A stretch of DNA of 64,000 bases from Helicobacteraceae bacterium (GCA_031288475.1 JAITRJ010000034.1:1-64000); one strand, 5' to 3'; shown: positions 9,053-19,322, numbered from the stretch's first letter. Notes: generated by a model not told the origin, from the sequence alone. Program-made: numbers and translations.

Positions 9053-9242
9053 AATCTATTGTTTTTCTTTCCTCTGTTGCAATATCATATAAATCAGCTA
9101 TCATATTGTCTAATTCAATTTCAAGTTCTTTTGTCGATGGTTTTTGCCTTACTTTTTGCGACTGAATATTTTTTTCTTTGAAAATATCATCAGTTGTCAG
9201 GGTCAGCGCGATCGATCTTAATATCTTTGAATGCGAAAAGCT
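9036..9242 (-). pseudogene. second restriction-enzyme C-terminal scrap, opposite strand
   Basis: Reading minus from a stop just upstream of 9242, the frame gives SFSHSKILRSIALTLTTDD, later STKELEIELDNMIADLYDIA followed by TEERKTIDFTGFQ, and stops at 9036. The segment ELDNMIADLYDIATEERKTI fits the same restriction-enzyme tail pattern as the plus-strand scrap. There is no start codon context and no catalytic domain. The 3' ends of the two scraps overlap by 17 bp. Confidence 0.45.
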
Positions 9243-10105
9243 TCACAGAGTGTTCAAGGCAATTGAGTGGAACCGTCCAAAAAAGCTGAACATTATGGGC
9301 GGCATTATTTCCTTAAACTGTAGAAGACGAAGAAATCAGCTAAAACAGGAGAAGACATACGCGGCTGCTCCTGATCGCGGCGAAAACAAGAAAAAAAAGC
9401 GAGACTTATCGCTCTTTTGAGCGGCAAAAGCTGTACCGGCGTGATAGCTGTGCCGTTCAAACAATACGCTTCCCGCCAAAGGCGCTTACGGGTTTTTATT
9501 TTAAGGCGGAGCGGCTGCCTGAAAGGGATAGCCTTCTTGGATTTCGCTCTGCATCAGGGTTACAGATATTTAGAGATGAGAACGAGGAATTTCAGGTTCT
9601 TGCGCAGGGAGGCTGGCTGGCGGGGATGCGGTTTTAAAGCGATTAAGAGAGAGCAGGGCGGGAGAAATGATCGCGCAGAATGCCTTACGGGAAATGTATG
9701 ACAAACGAGATCGCGCGCCTTCAAACATCATCAATGGCGCAGGAAATACCGCGCCAATAAGAGAGACAATACAGTCGGCTGGATTTCCCAAAAGCCACAG
9801 CCTTCCATTTCGCAAAGCAGATACACAGCAGAAATCGCTGCGTGAATGAACCAAAGCCCGTACGTCAAATTTAAAAGAAACTTAAGATTGAAGTAAATCG
9901 CTCCGATCTCACCGGAGTCAATGTCAAAATCAACAAGCCCGAAGGTATATCTATCCGCCAAATTCGCGGAATCCAAAGCTGGCGGCGTTATGCTAGCCAT
10001 ACTGCCGCGTTCGTCAGGACAGTGTTTCAGCAGTTTGATTTCCAGCGTACAGCGCCACTTTTTATTGTATTCCCGCCATAAGCTCTTTAATAGTAATCTT
10101 GTTAA
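9243..10105. other. decayed stretch between restriction scraps and the TPR gene
   Basis: No gene recognised. On the minus strand the frame ending at 9731 encodes a plausible segment (ADRYTFGLVDFDIDSGEIGA, then a hydrophobic stretch). It would have to start inside the divergent TPR gene to be full length, and overlapping minus frames read as a continuation with frame changes near 9740-9850. I take it as a possible relic of an unrecognised protein, not a working gene. Confidence 0.3.
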
Positions 10106-10720
10106 ATGAGATTTGTACACAAAGTTATTTTCATTATATCAGTAAGCGCGATTGCGCTTATGGCAAAAAGCGCCGCCTCCTACTTCAACGATGGCAGCGC
10201 AAAAGCGAACAAAGGGCTTTACTCCGAGTCGATTGAGGATTTTACAAAGGCGATTGAGCTAAGACCAAATGACAGCTACATCTACCATAAACGTGGCATA
10301 TCCTACAGCCGCATAGGAGATCAAATAAAAGCGATCGAAGACCTTACGAAGGCGATCGAGCTAAATCCAAACGATTCGTTTTCCTTCACAAACCGCGCTA
10401 TGTCTTACGCCCGCCTGCAGCAGTATGAAAAAGCGATTGAAGACTACACGCGGGCGATTGGCATTTACCCTTCCAACTCTCTGGCGTACAACTACCGCGG
10501 ACTTGCCTACCGCGAGATTGGCGAATATGCCAAAGCGATCGAGGACTTTACAAAGGCGATCGAGATCAATCCTGGCTATGCCTACGCGTACAACAACCGG
10601 GGTGAAACATACGGCATTATGGGAAATCGAGTCAGCGCCAGACAAGATGCCGTCAAAGCTTGTAAGATGGGGTATTGCGAGCATCTTACGGTAATGGAAA
10701 ACGAAGAGAACCGGCGCTAG
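10106..10720 (+). CDS. exported tetratricopeptide-repeat protein
   Basis: 204 residues. Signal peptide at about 1-20 (basic MRFVHK, then a hydrophobic run ending near AKSA), so probably periplasmic. Four or more canonical TPR units of 34 residues follow from about residue 25, each with the A-IEDFTKAIELxPN spacing. They end in a capping helix rich in Lys/Arg/Cys. Such proteins are protein-protein adaptors; no partner is evident. It is transcribed alone, convergent with rplT, with a GC hairpin between them. Confidence 0.8.
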   Translation: MRFVHKVIFIISVSAIALMAKSAASYFNDGSAKANKGLYSESIEDFTKAIELRPNDSYIYHKRGISYSRIGDQIKAIEDLTKAIELNPNDSFSFTNRAMSYARLQQYEKAIEDYTRAIGIYPSNSLAYNYRGLAYREIGEYAKAIEDFTKAIEINPGYAYAYNNRGETYGIMGNRVSARQDAVKACKMGYCEHLTVMENEENRR

Positions 10721-10724
10721 AAGA

Positions 10725-10744
10725 GCGGGGCAAACGCCCCCCGC
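10725..10744. terminator. GC hairpin between convergent TPR gene and rplT
   Basis: GGGGC (10727-10731) pairs with GCCCC (10736-10740) across an AAAC loop and the stem can extend outward. It sits in the 30-bp gap between two convergent stops, where a bidirectional terminator is expected. There is no clean U-tract on either side, so termination is inferred from position. Confidence 0.45.
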
Positions 10745-10750
10745 GGTTGA

Positions 10751-11104
10751 TTAAGCGATAGCTTTTTTTGCCTGTTCGGCAATCTTCGCGAAACTCTCCG
10801 GCTCGTTCATCGCCAGATCGGACAACACCTTCCGATCGATTTCAATGTTTGCTTTGTTCAACCCGTGTATCAACTGCGAATAGCTTATGCCGTTTAAGCG
10901 GCAGGCGGCGTTGATCCGCACGATCCAGAGGCTGCGGAAGTTCCTCTTGTTGTTTTTGCGGTCGCGGTAGGCATAAACCAGACTCCTTTCAAGCTGCTCT
11001 TTAGCTTTCCTGAAATGCTTATGCCTCGCGGAAAAAAAGCCGCGCGCCTGCTTCAAAAGCTTATTATGTCGTCGTCGGCGGATTACGCCTGTCTTTACTC
11101 TCAT
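10751..11104 (-). CDS. rplT: 50S ribosomal protein L20
   Basis: 117 residues, normal length, beginning [20 protein letters not shown]. Binds 23S rRNA early in 50S assembly. It is the last gene of thrS-infC-rpmI-rplT, 91 bp after rpmI. In many bacteria L20 represses translation of this operon through an mRNA site; the leader here was not resolved. Confidence 0.97.
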   Translation of the reverse strand: MRVKTGVIRRRRHNKLLKQARGFFSARHKHFRKAKEQLERSLVYAYRDRKNNKRNFRSLWIVRINAACRLNGISYSQLIHGLNKANIEIDRKVLSDLAMNEPESFAKIAEQAKKAIA

Positions 11105-11195
11105 ATTCTCTCCTTTTACCTGAATTACGGTGCCGCTTTGAGCGGGCTTCTCTGCTTCGCCTGAGCTGACAGAAGGATTGGCGCGGAAAGCGCGA

Positions 11196-11387
11196 CTATT
11201 TGACCAGCATTCTTTTTACATTCGCCGCATTCGAGCTGTGAACATACTGACTTGAACGCAATTTCCGCTTCGTTTTACGGCTCTTTTTGGTCAGGATGTG
11301 GCTTCTGAAGGCGCTGCCGCGTTTGATCACGTTTTTTTTCACGGAAAAACGCTTGAGAGCAGCCCTCTTTGTCTTCATTTTAGGCAT
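11196..11387 (-). CDS. rpmI: 50S ribosomal protein L35
   Basis: 63 residues, [19 protein letters not shown], the standard L35 start, very basic throughout. It lies 8 bp after infC and 91 bp before rplT, the usual order. Confidence 0.96.
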   Translation of the reverse strand: MPKMKTKRAALKRFSVKKNVIKRGSAFRSHILTKKSRKTKRKLRSSQYVHSSNAANVKRMLVK

Positions 11388-11395
11388 TCTTTACC

Positions 11396-11965
11396 TCAAC
11401 CTTTCTTCTCTCTTTTTGGAACGACATGCATACTTACAAACCGACCGTCTAAAAACGCCTCTTTTTCGATTGTCGCATAAGGCTCCACCATTTGAGCGGT
11501 GGATTTTAGCACAGCAAAGCCTACGCTTGGGTTTGACATCTCCCGCCCCTTGAGAAAAACGCGGAATTTTACATATTTTCCTTCCGCCAAGAATTCGATC
11601 GCGTGCTTGATCTTGTAGTTGAGATCGTTCTGCGCGATTTTGGCGGTCAGCTTGATCTCCTTGATTTCCACTTGTTTTTGCTTCTTCTTCGCCTCTTTGG
11701 CGCGTTTTTCCTGCTCGTACTTAAACTTCCCAAAGTCCATTATTTTCGCTACCGGGGGGCTGGCGTCGGGTGAAATCAGCACTAACTCCAGATTGCGATC
11801 GATGGCAAGCTGCAGCGCCTGCCGGCTCTTGATTACGCCAAATTGATTGCCATCGTTGCCTATGCAGCGTACCTCGTCGGAAAAACGGACAACCTGTTCG
11901 TTAATCAGCGTTTTTTTCTCCCTCTCCTTGTTCGGAGCGAACGGGGGGATGTTATTCAAAGGCAT
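11396..11965 (-). CDS. infC: translation initiation factor IF-3
   Basis: About 189 residues if it starts at ATG 11965 (MPLNNIPPFAPNK), which has an excellent AAGGAGAGGA immediately upstream. The open frame extends 8 codons further but lacks such a site. Shows the IF-3 N domain (NEQVVRFSDEVRCIGNDG) and C domain (KIAQNDLNYKIKHAIEFL; VKFRVFLKGREMSNP). Binds the 30S subunit and checks initiator tRNA. Overlaps the end of thrS by 14 nt, so coupling is expected. Confidence 0.96.
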   Translation of the reverse strand: MPLNNIPPFAPNKEREKKTLINEQVVRFSDEVRCIGNDGNQFGVIKSRQALQLAIDRNLELVLISPDASPPVAKIMDFGKFKYEQEKRAKEAKKKQKQVEIKEIKLTAKIAQNDLNYKIKHAIEFLAEGKYVKFRVFLKGREMSNPSVGFAVLKSTAQMVEPYATIEKEAFLDGRFVSMHVVPKREKKG

Positions 11966-13766
11966 TCCTCTCCTTGTTTTTCTCTTCACATTGCGCGATA
12001 AACGCGTTCAGATCAAGCGTCTCTTCCGACCGCTTGCGGCGATCTCTCAAACTCACGGCGCGCGCCTCCTTCTCTCTATCTCCTACTACGGCAATAAACG
12101 GCGTTTTAAGCTTTTCCGCCGAACGTATCTTTTTACTTAGCGTTTCCGAGCGATCAAAAAGCTCCGCATATATACCGGCTTTTGCTAAAAGTTCCGCTAC
12201 CTCACTCGCGTATGGGAGATGTTCTTCGCTTACCGGAACAACCGCCACCTGCCTCGGCGCGATAAAAAACGGCAGCTCTCCGCCGTAATGTTCGATCAGA
12301 ATGGCTATGAACCGTTCCATCGATCCCATCATCGCGCGGTGAAGCATCACGGGACGCGCCCGCTCATTCTTCTCGTTTGTATAGCGCAGATCAAAACGTT
12401 CAGGCAGATTCATATCCACCTGTACGGTGCCGCACTGCCACTCTCTGCCGATCGCGTCTGTGATCTTCACGTCGATCTTCGGTCCGTAAAACGCGCCGCC
12501 GCCCTCGTCAATACAGTAGCCGCCCCGCTTTTTCAAAACCGCTTCGATCTCCTCCGTCGCCTTCCGCCAGAGTTCGTCCGAACCGATTGCTTTGGCGGGT
12601 TTTGTTGAGAGCGTAAGCGTGTACTCGAACCCAAAACCGCTCATTAGCCGATCGATAAACTCCAAAATCTTTTCGATCTCTACGCCGATCTGATCCTCGC
12701 GGCAGAATATGTGCGCGTCGTCCTGCGTAAATTCTCGTACGCGCAAAAGCCCGTGCAACACGCCGCTCTGCTCGTGACGATGTACCGTGCCGAATTCAAA
12801 AAAACGCAGCGGCAGATCGCGGAAACTGCGCGTTTCCGATTCGTAAACCGCGATATGACCCAGACAGTTCATCGGTTTAAGACTATACTCCGCCTCGTCT
12901 ACTGTAGTAAAGTACATATTATCGCCGTAGTTGGCGATATGCCCGCTCTTTCTCCACAGATCCGATCGCAGAATTTCGGGACCTCTCACCGGCTGGTAGC
13001 CGCGTCTCATATGCGCGTTGAAACTTAACGTCTCAAGCTTGGAGCGAAGCCGCGCGCCGGCGGGAAGCCATACCGCCAGACCACCGCCGATCTCCTCAAA
13101 GAACTTAAACAGCCCCAGCTCGTTCCCAAGTTTTCTGTGATCGCGCCTTGCCGCCTCTTCCATCCGCGTATCCCATTCTTTAAGCGCCTTTGCGTCCGCG
13201 AAGGCTATGCCATACACGCGCGTAAGCATTTCGCGCGAACTGTCGCCGCCCAGATAGGCTCCGGCAAGTTTCGTCAGTTTCACGTTTGATAAAAATCCGG
13301 TATTTGGAACATGGGGTCCGCGGCAGAGATCCTCAAATTCTCCCTGCCTGTAGAACATTACGCTGTCGGCATCAATACGGCTGAGCACCTCAGTTTTAAG
13401 CGGATCGTCCGCATAACGATCGAGCGCCTGAGCTTTCGTCGTCTCGTACCGCTCAATAGGAATATTCTGCGCCGCGATCTTTTTCATCGTCTTTTCTATA
13501 GTTTTAAGATCGTCTTCTCCGATCTTCGCCGCTGTCTTGAAGTCGTAGTAGAACCCCTCTTCCACCACAGGCCCGACAAAAAACATCGCGTCCGGATATA
13601 GCAGCTTGATCGCATGCGCCAACAGGTGCGCGCAGGAGTGGCGTAAGATGAAAAGCGCTTCTTTGGAGTTGTCGCAGAAAATTGGTTCGCCCTCTATGCC
13701 AAGAGCGCGCGCGGTTTGCAGATCAAAAACGCCCTCGGTTGTTTTAACGCCGATCAAAAAGCTCAA
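11952..13766 (-). CDS. thrS: threonyl-tRNA synthetase
   Basis: 604 residues, TTG start at 13766 behind AAGGAAG. Class II synthetase. The editing domain begins almost at once (HSCAHLLAHA near residue 43), so the N-terminal TGS domain found in many ThrRS is missing or vestigial, as I recall for other Campylobacterota. The catalytic core has MNCLGH (zinc Cys), GTVHRHEQSG and the motif 3 stretch HRAMMGSMERF. The anticodon-binding domain starts at APRQVAVVPV. Head of the infC-rpmI-rplT operon, 28 nt downstream of a tRNA-Val gene on the same strand. Confidence 0.97.
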   Translation of the reverse strand: MSFLIGVKTTEGVFDLQTARALGIEGEPIFCDNSKEALFILRHSCAHLLAHAIKLLYPDAMFFVGPVVEEGFYYDFKTAAKIGEDDLKTIEKTMKKIAAQNIPIERYETTKAQALDRYADDPLKTEVLSRIDADSVMFYRQGEFEDLCRGPHVPNTGFLSNVKLTKLAGAYLGGDSSREMLTRVYGIAFADAKALKEWDTRMEEAARRDHRKLGNELGLFKFFEEIGGGLAVWLPAGARLRSKLETLSFNAHMRRGYQPVRGPEILRSDLWRKSGHIANYGDNMYFTTVDEAEYSLKPMNCLGHIAVYESETRSFRDLPLRFFEFGTVHRHEQSGVLHGLLRVREFTQDDAHIFCREDQIGVEIEKILEFIDRLMSGFGFEYTLTLSTKPAKAIGSDELWRKATEEIEAVLKKRGGYCIDEGGGAFYGPKIDVKITDAIGREWQCGTVQVDMNLPERFDLRYTNEKNERARPVMLHRAMMGSMERFIAILIEHYGGELPFFIAPRQVAVVPVSEEHLPYASEVAELLAKAGIYAELFDRSETLSKKIRSAEKLKTPFIAVVGDREKEARAVSLRDRRKRSEETLDLNAFIAQCEEKNKERNAFE

Positions 13767-13794
13767 AGAATTTGCTTCCTTATATAAAGAAATC

Positions 13795-13871
13795 TGGTGG
13801 CCGTAAGAGGACTCGAACCTCTGACCACTACCATGTCAAGGTAGTGCTCTACCAAACTGAGCTATACGACC
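13795..13871 (-). tRNA. tRNA-Val (anticodon GAC)
   Basis: A full cloverleaf reads on the minus strand from 13871 to 13795. The acceptor stem GGTCGTA pairs with TACGGCC (one G-U), the D arm is GCTC/GAGC, the anticodon loop is TTGACAT between CTACC and GGTAG, and the T arm is AGAGG-TTCGAGT-CCTCT. CCA is encoded. Anticodon GAC reads GUC/GUU valine codons. It lies 28 nt upstream of thrS and 39 bp from the lspA stop, so it may be co-transcribed with thrS. Confidence 0.97.
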
Positions 13872-13910
13872 TGTCCGCTTTACGCCGCGACAAAAAACGC
13901 AAGATTGTAC

Positions 13911-14348
13911 TCAATTTTTCTTAATGCTTATCCACAAAAAGAGTAAAACCGCCGTGTCGATCATCACGTCGGCGAAATTGAAGATGGGGAAATCAAACCA
14001 ATAGTGCCAGTAAATGTAATCAACGACCCCGCCGTGAATAAAGCGATCCAGCACGTTTGATGCGCCCGCTCCGAAGACGAGCGCAAGGGGGAAAAAGTAT
14101 CTGTCCATCAGCTTCGCTGCGAATGCGTAAACGGCTACGCCGCCAATGATCAGCAACTGGATATATTTGAGCCATTCTCCAAAGAAGGCAAACCACGAGA
14201 ATGCCACCCCGTCATTAAAGGCAAGCGTGACTGACAGCGCTTCGCTCTCCCAGCGGAAGCCGCTCAGCACGATAAACTTCACGAGCCGATCAATCAGAAA
14301 AACGCCCGAAAGAACGGCGAAGAAGATCGCTGTCTTCCTGTTAGTCAT
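13911..14348 (-). CDS. lspA: lipoprotein signal peptidase (signal peptidase II)
   Basis: 145 residues from ATG 14348 ([15 protein letters not shown]). Four membrane segments. Conserved blocks are NDGVAFSWF near residue 45, [20 protein letters not shown] near 100 (first catalytic Asp) and [10 protein letters not shown] near 125 (second catalytic Asp). Cleaves diacylated prolipoproteins such as the lipobox protease encoded at 40249-41895. The start overlaps the glmM stop by 8 nt (ATGACTAA), arguing for this start over the longer open frame. Confidence 0.95.
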   Translation of the reverse strand: MTNRKTAIFFAVLSGVFLIDRLVKFIVLSGFRWESEALSVTLAFNDGVAFSWFAFFGEWLKYIQLLIIGGVAVYAFAAKLMDRYFFPLALVFGAGASNVLDRFIHGGVVDYIYWHYWFDFPIFNFADVMIDTAVLLFLWISIKKN

Positions 14349-15678
14349 TGACCCGTTTGAGCAGCGTTTCCAGCTTCGCGTACCAACCGTTAAGTTCATT
14401 TTTGTCCTCGCCTTCCAGCAGAATGCGCAGCTTCATCTCCGTGCCAGAGTAACGTATAAGATGACGAATTTTCGCGCGCTCAATTTCTTTTAGCAGATCG
14501 CTCAAGCCCTTGATCGACGCAATCTCTCTCTTTTCGCTTACCCCAATCGCGCCCTGCTTTTGAGGAAAGAGCGCGAAGGGGTTAAACAGCCCGCTTGCCT
14601 TCCGTTGACTGGAGATCATCATTGAGGCGGCTAAAAGCGCGCTGACCAGCCCGTCGCCCGTTTTTATGTAGTCCGAAAAGATGATATGCCCGCTCTGTTC
14701 GCCGCCGAAGTTTATATCGTTTTCCCGCATCGCCGTCAACACGTTTTTGTCACCTACGCTGCTGCGCAGCAGAGAGATGTTGTGCGCGGTCAAGAACCGC
14801 TCCAGCGCCATATTGCTCATTTGCGTTACAACGCACGCGTTCCGCCGCAGCATTCCCTTCTGGCTCATTGAAAGCGCCAAAGCGCCTATAAGCTTGTCTC
14901 CATCAATTATCTCGCCGTTTTCGTCCACAGCCACAAGCCGATCGGCGTCGCCATCAAGCGCAAAGCCAATATCCGCTCTCAGCCTTTTCACCTCTCGGGC
15001 AAGCTGCTGCGGATAAACCGCGCCGCACGCTTCGTTGATATTCGATCCATTCGGTTCGTTCCCTATGACGAACAGATCCGCCCCAAGCTCGGCAAAAACA
15101 GTCGGAGCCACCTTGTACGCCGCGCCGTTTGCCGCGTCTACCACGATCCGCACGCCGCTGAGCGTCATATCTTTTGGAAAACTGTTCTTTATATGCACTA
15201 TATAGCGCCCAATCACGTCGTCGACACGTTTGGACGAGCCGATCGCCGCGCCCGTCTGAAGCGCCGACCGCACCAATTTTTCATCTTCGTAGATCGCTTC
15301 AATGTCCTCCTCTTCTTCAGCAGAGAGCTTGTCGCCCTCGCGATCGAAGAACTTGATCCCGTTATCTTCATACGGGTTATGCGAGGCGCTGATCATAATC
15401 CCCGCGTCGCACCGCATATTTTCTGTCAGAAACGAGATTGCCGGTGTTGGCATAGGTCCTATCTGCACGACGTTATAGCCCACCGCCGTCAAACCAGAAA
15501 CAAGCGCGTTTTCCAGCATATAGCCGCTTCGCCGCGTGTCCTTTCCCACCAGAATCTTGTTGGTGCGCGAATGCCTGCGGAAGTGAATGCCCGCCGCCAT
15601 CGCGAGTCTCATCGCCAGAAACGGCGTAAGCTTCTCGCCCGCCAGCCCGCGCACTCCGTCTGTGCCGAAAAGTTTCAT
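14341..15678 (-). CDS. glmM: phosphoglucosamine mutase
   Basis: 445 residues, standard length. [19 protein letters not shown] start; phosphoserine loop [16 protein letters not shown] near residue 100; magnesium loop DGDADR near 240; sugar-binding EQSGH near 320; phosphate-binding RYSGTE near 405. Converts glucosamine-6-P to glucosamine-1-P for UDP-GlcNAc and peptidoglycan. Followed by lspA with an 8-nt overlap. Divergent from rpsT. Confidence 0.97.
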   Translation of the reverse strand: MKLFGTDGVRGLAGEKLTPFLAMRLAMAAGIHFRRHSRTNKILVGKDTRRSGYMLENALVSGLTAVGYNVVQIGPMPTPAISFLTENMRCDAGIMISASHNPYEDNGIKFFDREGDKLSAEEEEDIEAIYEDEKLVRSALQTGAAIGSSKRVDDVIGRYIVHIKNSFPKDMTLSGVRIVVDAANGAAYKVAPTVFAELGADLFVIGNEPNGSNINEACGAVYPQQLAREVKRLRADIGFALDGDADRLVAVDENGEIIDGDKLIGALALSMSQKGMLRRNACVVTQMSNMALERFLTAHNISLLRSSVGDKNVLTAMRENDINFGGEQSGHIIFSDYIKTGDGLVSALLAASMMISSQRKASGLFNPFALFPQKQGAIGVSEKREIASIKGLSDLLKEIERAKIRHLIRYSGTEMKLRILLEGEDKNELNGWYAKLETLLKRVND

Positions 15679-15769
15679 CGATTTTCCTTAATCGAATATA
15701 AAATTTATTTTAGTTTAAGCAAAGTCCGCTAAAATTCCGCGTTATTTTAACCACGCAAGGATTAACGCA

Positions 15770-16024
15770 ATGGCAAACCACAAATCGTCGAAAAAACGCG
15801 CCCGTCAAAATCCGGCGCTTAACGAGCGCAACCGCTACTACCGCACACGCGTAAAAAACGTCGCGAAAGCCGTAACGGGCGCAAAGAGCAAAGAAGAGGC
15901 AAACGAGGCTTTCAGGAAAGCGAACCGATACCTGCACTCTATGGTAGGCAAGGGGATACTGAAAAAGAACACGGCGGCGCGGAAGGTCAGCCGTTTAGCC
16001 GCGTTTATCAATAAGATCGCTTAA
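15770..16024 (+). CDS. rpsT: 30S ribosomal protein S20
   Basis: 84 residues, [20 protein letters not shown], all-helical and basic. Binds 16S rRNA. AAGGATTAACGC precedes the ATG. prfA follows 2 nt after the stop; rpsT-prfA is a common pairing in this phylum. Confidence 0.97.
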   Translation: MANHKSSKKRARQNPALNERNRYYRTRVKNVAKAVTGAKSKEEANEAFRKANRYLHSMVGKGILKKNTAARKVSRLAAFINKIA

Positions 16025-16026
16025 AC

Positions 16027-17082
16027 TTGCTCTCACAGCGAATCAAACCGTTTATCGTCAGGCGCGGCGAAATCGCCGCCGCGCTCGCCGATCCGCTTAT
16101 CAGTTCGAACATAGCCAAAATGCGCGATCTGCTTAAAGAACAGTCAGCGATCGCAGAGATTGCCGAAGCGGGCGAAAGCTACATCAAAACGCTTGCGGCT
16201 ATTGAAGAAAACAGAGCGCTGCTCGGCGATCCCGATCTGGGCGATCTGGCAAGGGAGGAACAGCGGTCGCTTGAGGCGGGAAAAGAGGCGCTGGAAGCCA
16301 AAATTAATCGGCTTTTGCTGCCAAAAGACCCTAATGATCAGCGTAACATATATCTGGAGATACGCGCCGGAACAGGCGGCGACGAAGCGGGGTTATTCGC
16401 CGCCGATCTTTTTCGCCTCTACTGCCGATACGCCGATCTGAAGGGGTGGAAAGCGGAGATTTTAAGCTCCAGCGAGAACGATCGCGGCGGCTACAAAGAG
16501 GTGATCGCGCTGATCAAAGGCAAGGGCGTTTACAGCCGTATGAAATTCGAGGGCGGAACACACCGCGTTCAGCGTGTGCCGGAGACGGAGGCGCAGGGGC
16601 GGATCCACACGTCAGCGGTAACGGTGGCGATTCTGCCGGAGGTGGAAGACGTAGAGGTTGAAATCAACCCCGCCGATTTGCGAATCGACGTTTTTCGTTC
16701 AGGCGGGCACGGCGGGCAGTCAGTCAATACCACTGACTCGGCGGTGCGGATCACGCACCTTCCGACCGGCGTCAGCGTCTCAATGCAGGATGAAAAAAGC
16801 CAGCATAAAAACAAGGATAAAGCGCTGCGCATTCTGAAGGCGCGGCTCTTTGAGCTGGAGACGGAAAAGCAGAGCAGCGCCGAGAGCCAAAACCGCAGGG
16901 CGCAGGTGGGAAGCGGCGACAGAAGCGAACGCATCCGCACCTATAACTTCCCGCAAAACCGTTTAACCGATCACAGAATCGGCTTAACGCTCTATCGCTT
17001 AGAGGAACTGATGCTTTCAGGCGATCTTGACGAAGTGATTGACGCGCTAATCGCCAAATCGCAGGCTGACGCTGTCGGCTGA
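16027..17082 (+). CDS. prfA: peptide chain release factor 1
   Basis: 351 residues with a TTG start at 16027 giving [13 protein letters not shown], matching the usual RF1 N-terminus; no good Shine-Dalgarno, consistent with coupling to rpsT 2 nt upstream. PET in [13 protein letters not shown] (the PxT anticodon-like motif, reads UAA/UAG) and the peptidyl-hydrolysis loop [16 protein letters not shown] are both intact. Confidence 0.96.
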   Translation: MLSQRIKPFIVRRGEIAAALADPLISSNIAKMRDLLKEQSAIAEIAEAGESYIKTLAAIEENRALLGDPDLGDLAREEQRSLEAGKEALEAKINRLLLPKDPNDQRNIYLEIRAGTGGDEAGLFAADLFRLYCRYADLKGWKAEILSSSENDRGGYKEVIALIKGKGVYSRMKFEGGTHRVQRVPETEAQGRIHTSAVTVAILPEVEDVEVEINPADLRIDVFRSGGHGGQSVNTTDSAVRITHLPTGVSVSMQDEKSQHKNKDKALRILKARLFELETEKQSSAESQNRRAQVGSGDRSERIRTYNFPQNRLTDHRIGLTLYRLEELMLSGDLDEVIDALIAKSQADAVG

Positions 17083-17712
17083 AACCTTTAGAAAACGTTG
17101 ATCAGCGCTGCGAATATCTAAACTATCCAGACACTATCAAATGACGCTGACTGCGCCGCTTGTTCGCGTTATCGGAGGCAAAGCTTTCAAAAGCGCGCGT
17201 ATCGTTTCTCCTCCAATCAGGTTTAGCGCTGCGACCAACGAATATTTAGTTAACTATCCGTACGGAACGAAGCTGTCTGTTTCGCCAATAATCGCGGCAA
17301 TCTTAAGCCTCTGATCTTTACCTATTGCAGCTTTCGCGTCGGGCTGCGTTTCATAAGCCGATCGCGGCATAGCGTCGTTTTGTCTGTCTGAGCTTTTAAA
17401 TCGTTCGCCAGATGGCGGACGCTGCGCAAATCAGGAGCGTTTACGGATGGGCGTTATTTGATTCGTATGGATAGAATCGGATCGTACAGCGGCGGCAGAC
17501 AAGAGACTTGGATATGCTGCGGCGACCCGCTCTGCTGTAATCCGTAGCGGCATTGTGAAAACTCACTGGACAATCGCGGGGCGTACAGCGCGCTTCACGC
17601 GATGTCAACGCTGCCGCGTTGTAGGCTTCGGCAGGATCGCAAAAGAGGCGATCCGATGTTGTACGTTACAATTTCCGAAGGTTTCCAAAATCCACAATAA
17701 AAAGTCGCGCTG
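17083..17712. other. decayed 630-bp stretch before fcl
   Basis: No intact gene. On the minus strand a protein-like segment reads DAKAAIGKDQRLKIAAIIGE, then TDSFVPYG, an in-frame stop, then LTKYSLVAALNLIGGETIRA and LLKALPPITRTSGAVSVI (about 17340 down to 17150). The composition is protein-like but I cannot name the family. Read as a broken gene at the edge of a decaying surface-glycan locus. Confidence 0.3.
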
Positions 17713-18654
17713 ATGCCGATTGATAAAAAAATATATGTCGCGGGGCATAACGGTATGGCCGGATCTGCGATTGTCCGCCGTCTGCGCTGCGGCGGATATG
17801 CCAATATATTAACGATCTCCCGCCAAGAGCTAGATCTGCTGGATCAACGAGCTGTCCGCGATTTTCTTAACGCCGAAAAACCCGATTTTATCTTTTTAGC
17901 GGCGGCTAAGGTAGGCGGGATAAACGCGAATAATATATACCGCGCCGATTTTATTTACGAAAATCTTCAGATCGCAGGTAACATTATCCAGGGCGCGTTT
18001 TTAGCTGGAGTTTCTGATCTCTGTTTTCTGGGTTCAAGCTGTATATATCCAAGAGATTGTCCGCAGCCGATCAAAGAGGAATATCTCCTGACGGGCGCGC
18101 TGGAAACCACAAACGAACCTTACGCGATCGCGAAAATCGCGGGAATCAAGCTGTGCGAAAGTTTAAACGCTCAATATAAAACGCGGTTTTTCAGCGTTAT
18201 GCCTACCAATCTGTACGGCATAAACGATCGCTACGATCTAGCGAACAGCCACGTTCTGCCCGCTTTAATCCGCAAGGCGCACGAAGCAAAATCGCGCGGC
18301 GATAAAGAATTGATCGCGTGGGGAAGCGGCTCGCCCAGACGAGAGTTTTTAGACGCGGACGATCTGGCGGACGCATGCGTGTTTTTGATGGAAAAGAACG
18401 TTAATAGCGGAATGTATAATATCGGTTGCGGCGAGGATATAGCTATTTGCGAACTCGCCGAAACTATTATGGATATCGTAGGTTTCAAAGGCGATATTGC
18501 ATTCGACGCTTCCAAACCCGACGGAACACCGCGAAAGCTATTGGACGTTTCGCGAATAAACGCGCTTGGCTGGAGACATAGAATAACGCTTAGAGAGGGC
18601 ATAACAAAAGCCTATCAGGATTTTCTTCGCCGCTTTCCAGACAACGGGTGTTAG
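17713..18654 (+). CDS. fcl: GDP-L-fucose synthase
   Basis: 313-residue short-chain dehydrogenase. GHNGMAGSAI is the NADP-binding loop (residues 9-18); GSSCIYP (near 107) and the YAIAK pair (Tyr/Lys, near 137-141) complete the catalytic set. NEPYAIAKIAGIKLCESL is the epimerase/reductase signature. Converts GDP-4-keto-6-deoxymannose to GDP-L-fucose, completing the pathway whose first enzyme (gmd) lies convergent at 19323-20357. It is flanked on both sides by broken sequence. Confidence 0.95.
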   Translation: MPIDKKIYVAGHNGMAGSAIVRRLRCGGYANILTISRQELDLLDQRAVRDFLNAEKPDFIFLAAAKVGGINANNIYRADFIYENLQIAGNIIQGAFLAGVSDLCFLGSSCIYPRDCPQPIKEEYLLTGALETTNEPYAIAKIAGIKLCESLNAQYKTRFFSVMPTNLYGINDRYDLANSHVLPALIRKAHEAKSRGDKELIAWGSGSPRREFLDADDLADACVFLMEKNVNSGMYNIGCGEDIAICELAETIMDIVGFKGDIAFDASKPDGTPRKLLDVSRINALGWRHRITLREGITKAYQDFLRRFPDNGC

Positions 18655-18674
18655 TTGGCAGTTAGGGAGGGAGT

Positions 18675-18794
18675 ATGAGCGGATCTTTCAAATACGACGC
18701 AGCGATCATAGGTGCGGGAAGAGTAGGTTTGACGCTTTCTAAAGTAGGCTTTAACTGTTTTGGCGTCAATGCTGCTCGATCTTCTGAATTATGA
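18675..18794 (+). pseudogene. truncated Rossmann-fold oxidoreductase N-terminus
   Basis: ATG 18675 has a strong AGGGAGGGAGT site, 20 nt after fcl, and reads MSGSFKYDAAIIGAGRVGLT, a classic dinucleotide-binding GxGxxG start, but stops after 39 codons. The following 150 bp contain further frame-broken protein-like segments (for example MLLDLLNYDVQFDIQNAPKG from about 18769). It was probably an NAD/FAD enzyme such as a nucleotide-sugar dehydrogenase or UDP-galactopyranose mutase; too little is left to choose. Confidence 0.5.
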
Positions 18795-19322
18795 CGTACA
18801 GTTTGATATTCAAAACGCGCCGAAAGGCTCTGTAAAACGCAAACCCCAATGCAGACAAACTTAAACAACTGACAGGATTTTTGGCGCGGATACCGCTGAA
18901 AGAAGGCTTAACGATCACAAGCGAATAATATATGAAATATTTTAACGCCGCGAAAAAAGGCGGCTCGAAAAACGAAATTTGCAGGGAAAGAGCGCGGAGT
19001 TATCGGCAAAACGGGTTTGCCGTAAAGCGAGCGCGTTTTATTCGTATTGTTTGCGAACGCTTAAGATAAGACGCGCGAAGCGAAGCATTGGGAGAAATCG
19101 CGGCTTTCTGGCAAGAAGGCGCTTTACTCGCGGTTTTACAGAAAGTCCAGCTTTTGCAGGCGCATATCAATACAAATCGCTAACCATCCGTTCTGACGAA
19201 CGCGCGGAAACGACGCTGATCGATTTATTTTTGCGTCGCCTGCCGCCGTTTTGCTAAGCGCCGATAAATCTTTGAGTTACTATGGAAGGCACTGCGCGGC
19301 TTCCAGAAAACGTTATCGCAGA
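18795..19322. other. decayed stretch between fcl relic and gmd
   Basis: Short frames on the plus strand (for example MKYFNAAKKGGSKNEICRER from 18932, then after a stop DARSEALGEIAAFWQEGALL) look like pieces of a former protein. No complete reading frame, promoter or known motif is visible. Confidence 0.35.

Noticed and set aside
10106-10720. TPR repeats as a DNA tandem repeat
   Set aside because: Similarity is at protein level with 102-bp units that diverge in sequence; it is a normal TPR gene.
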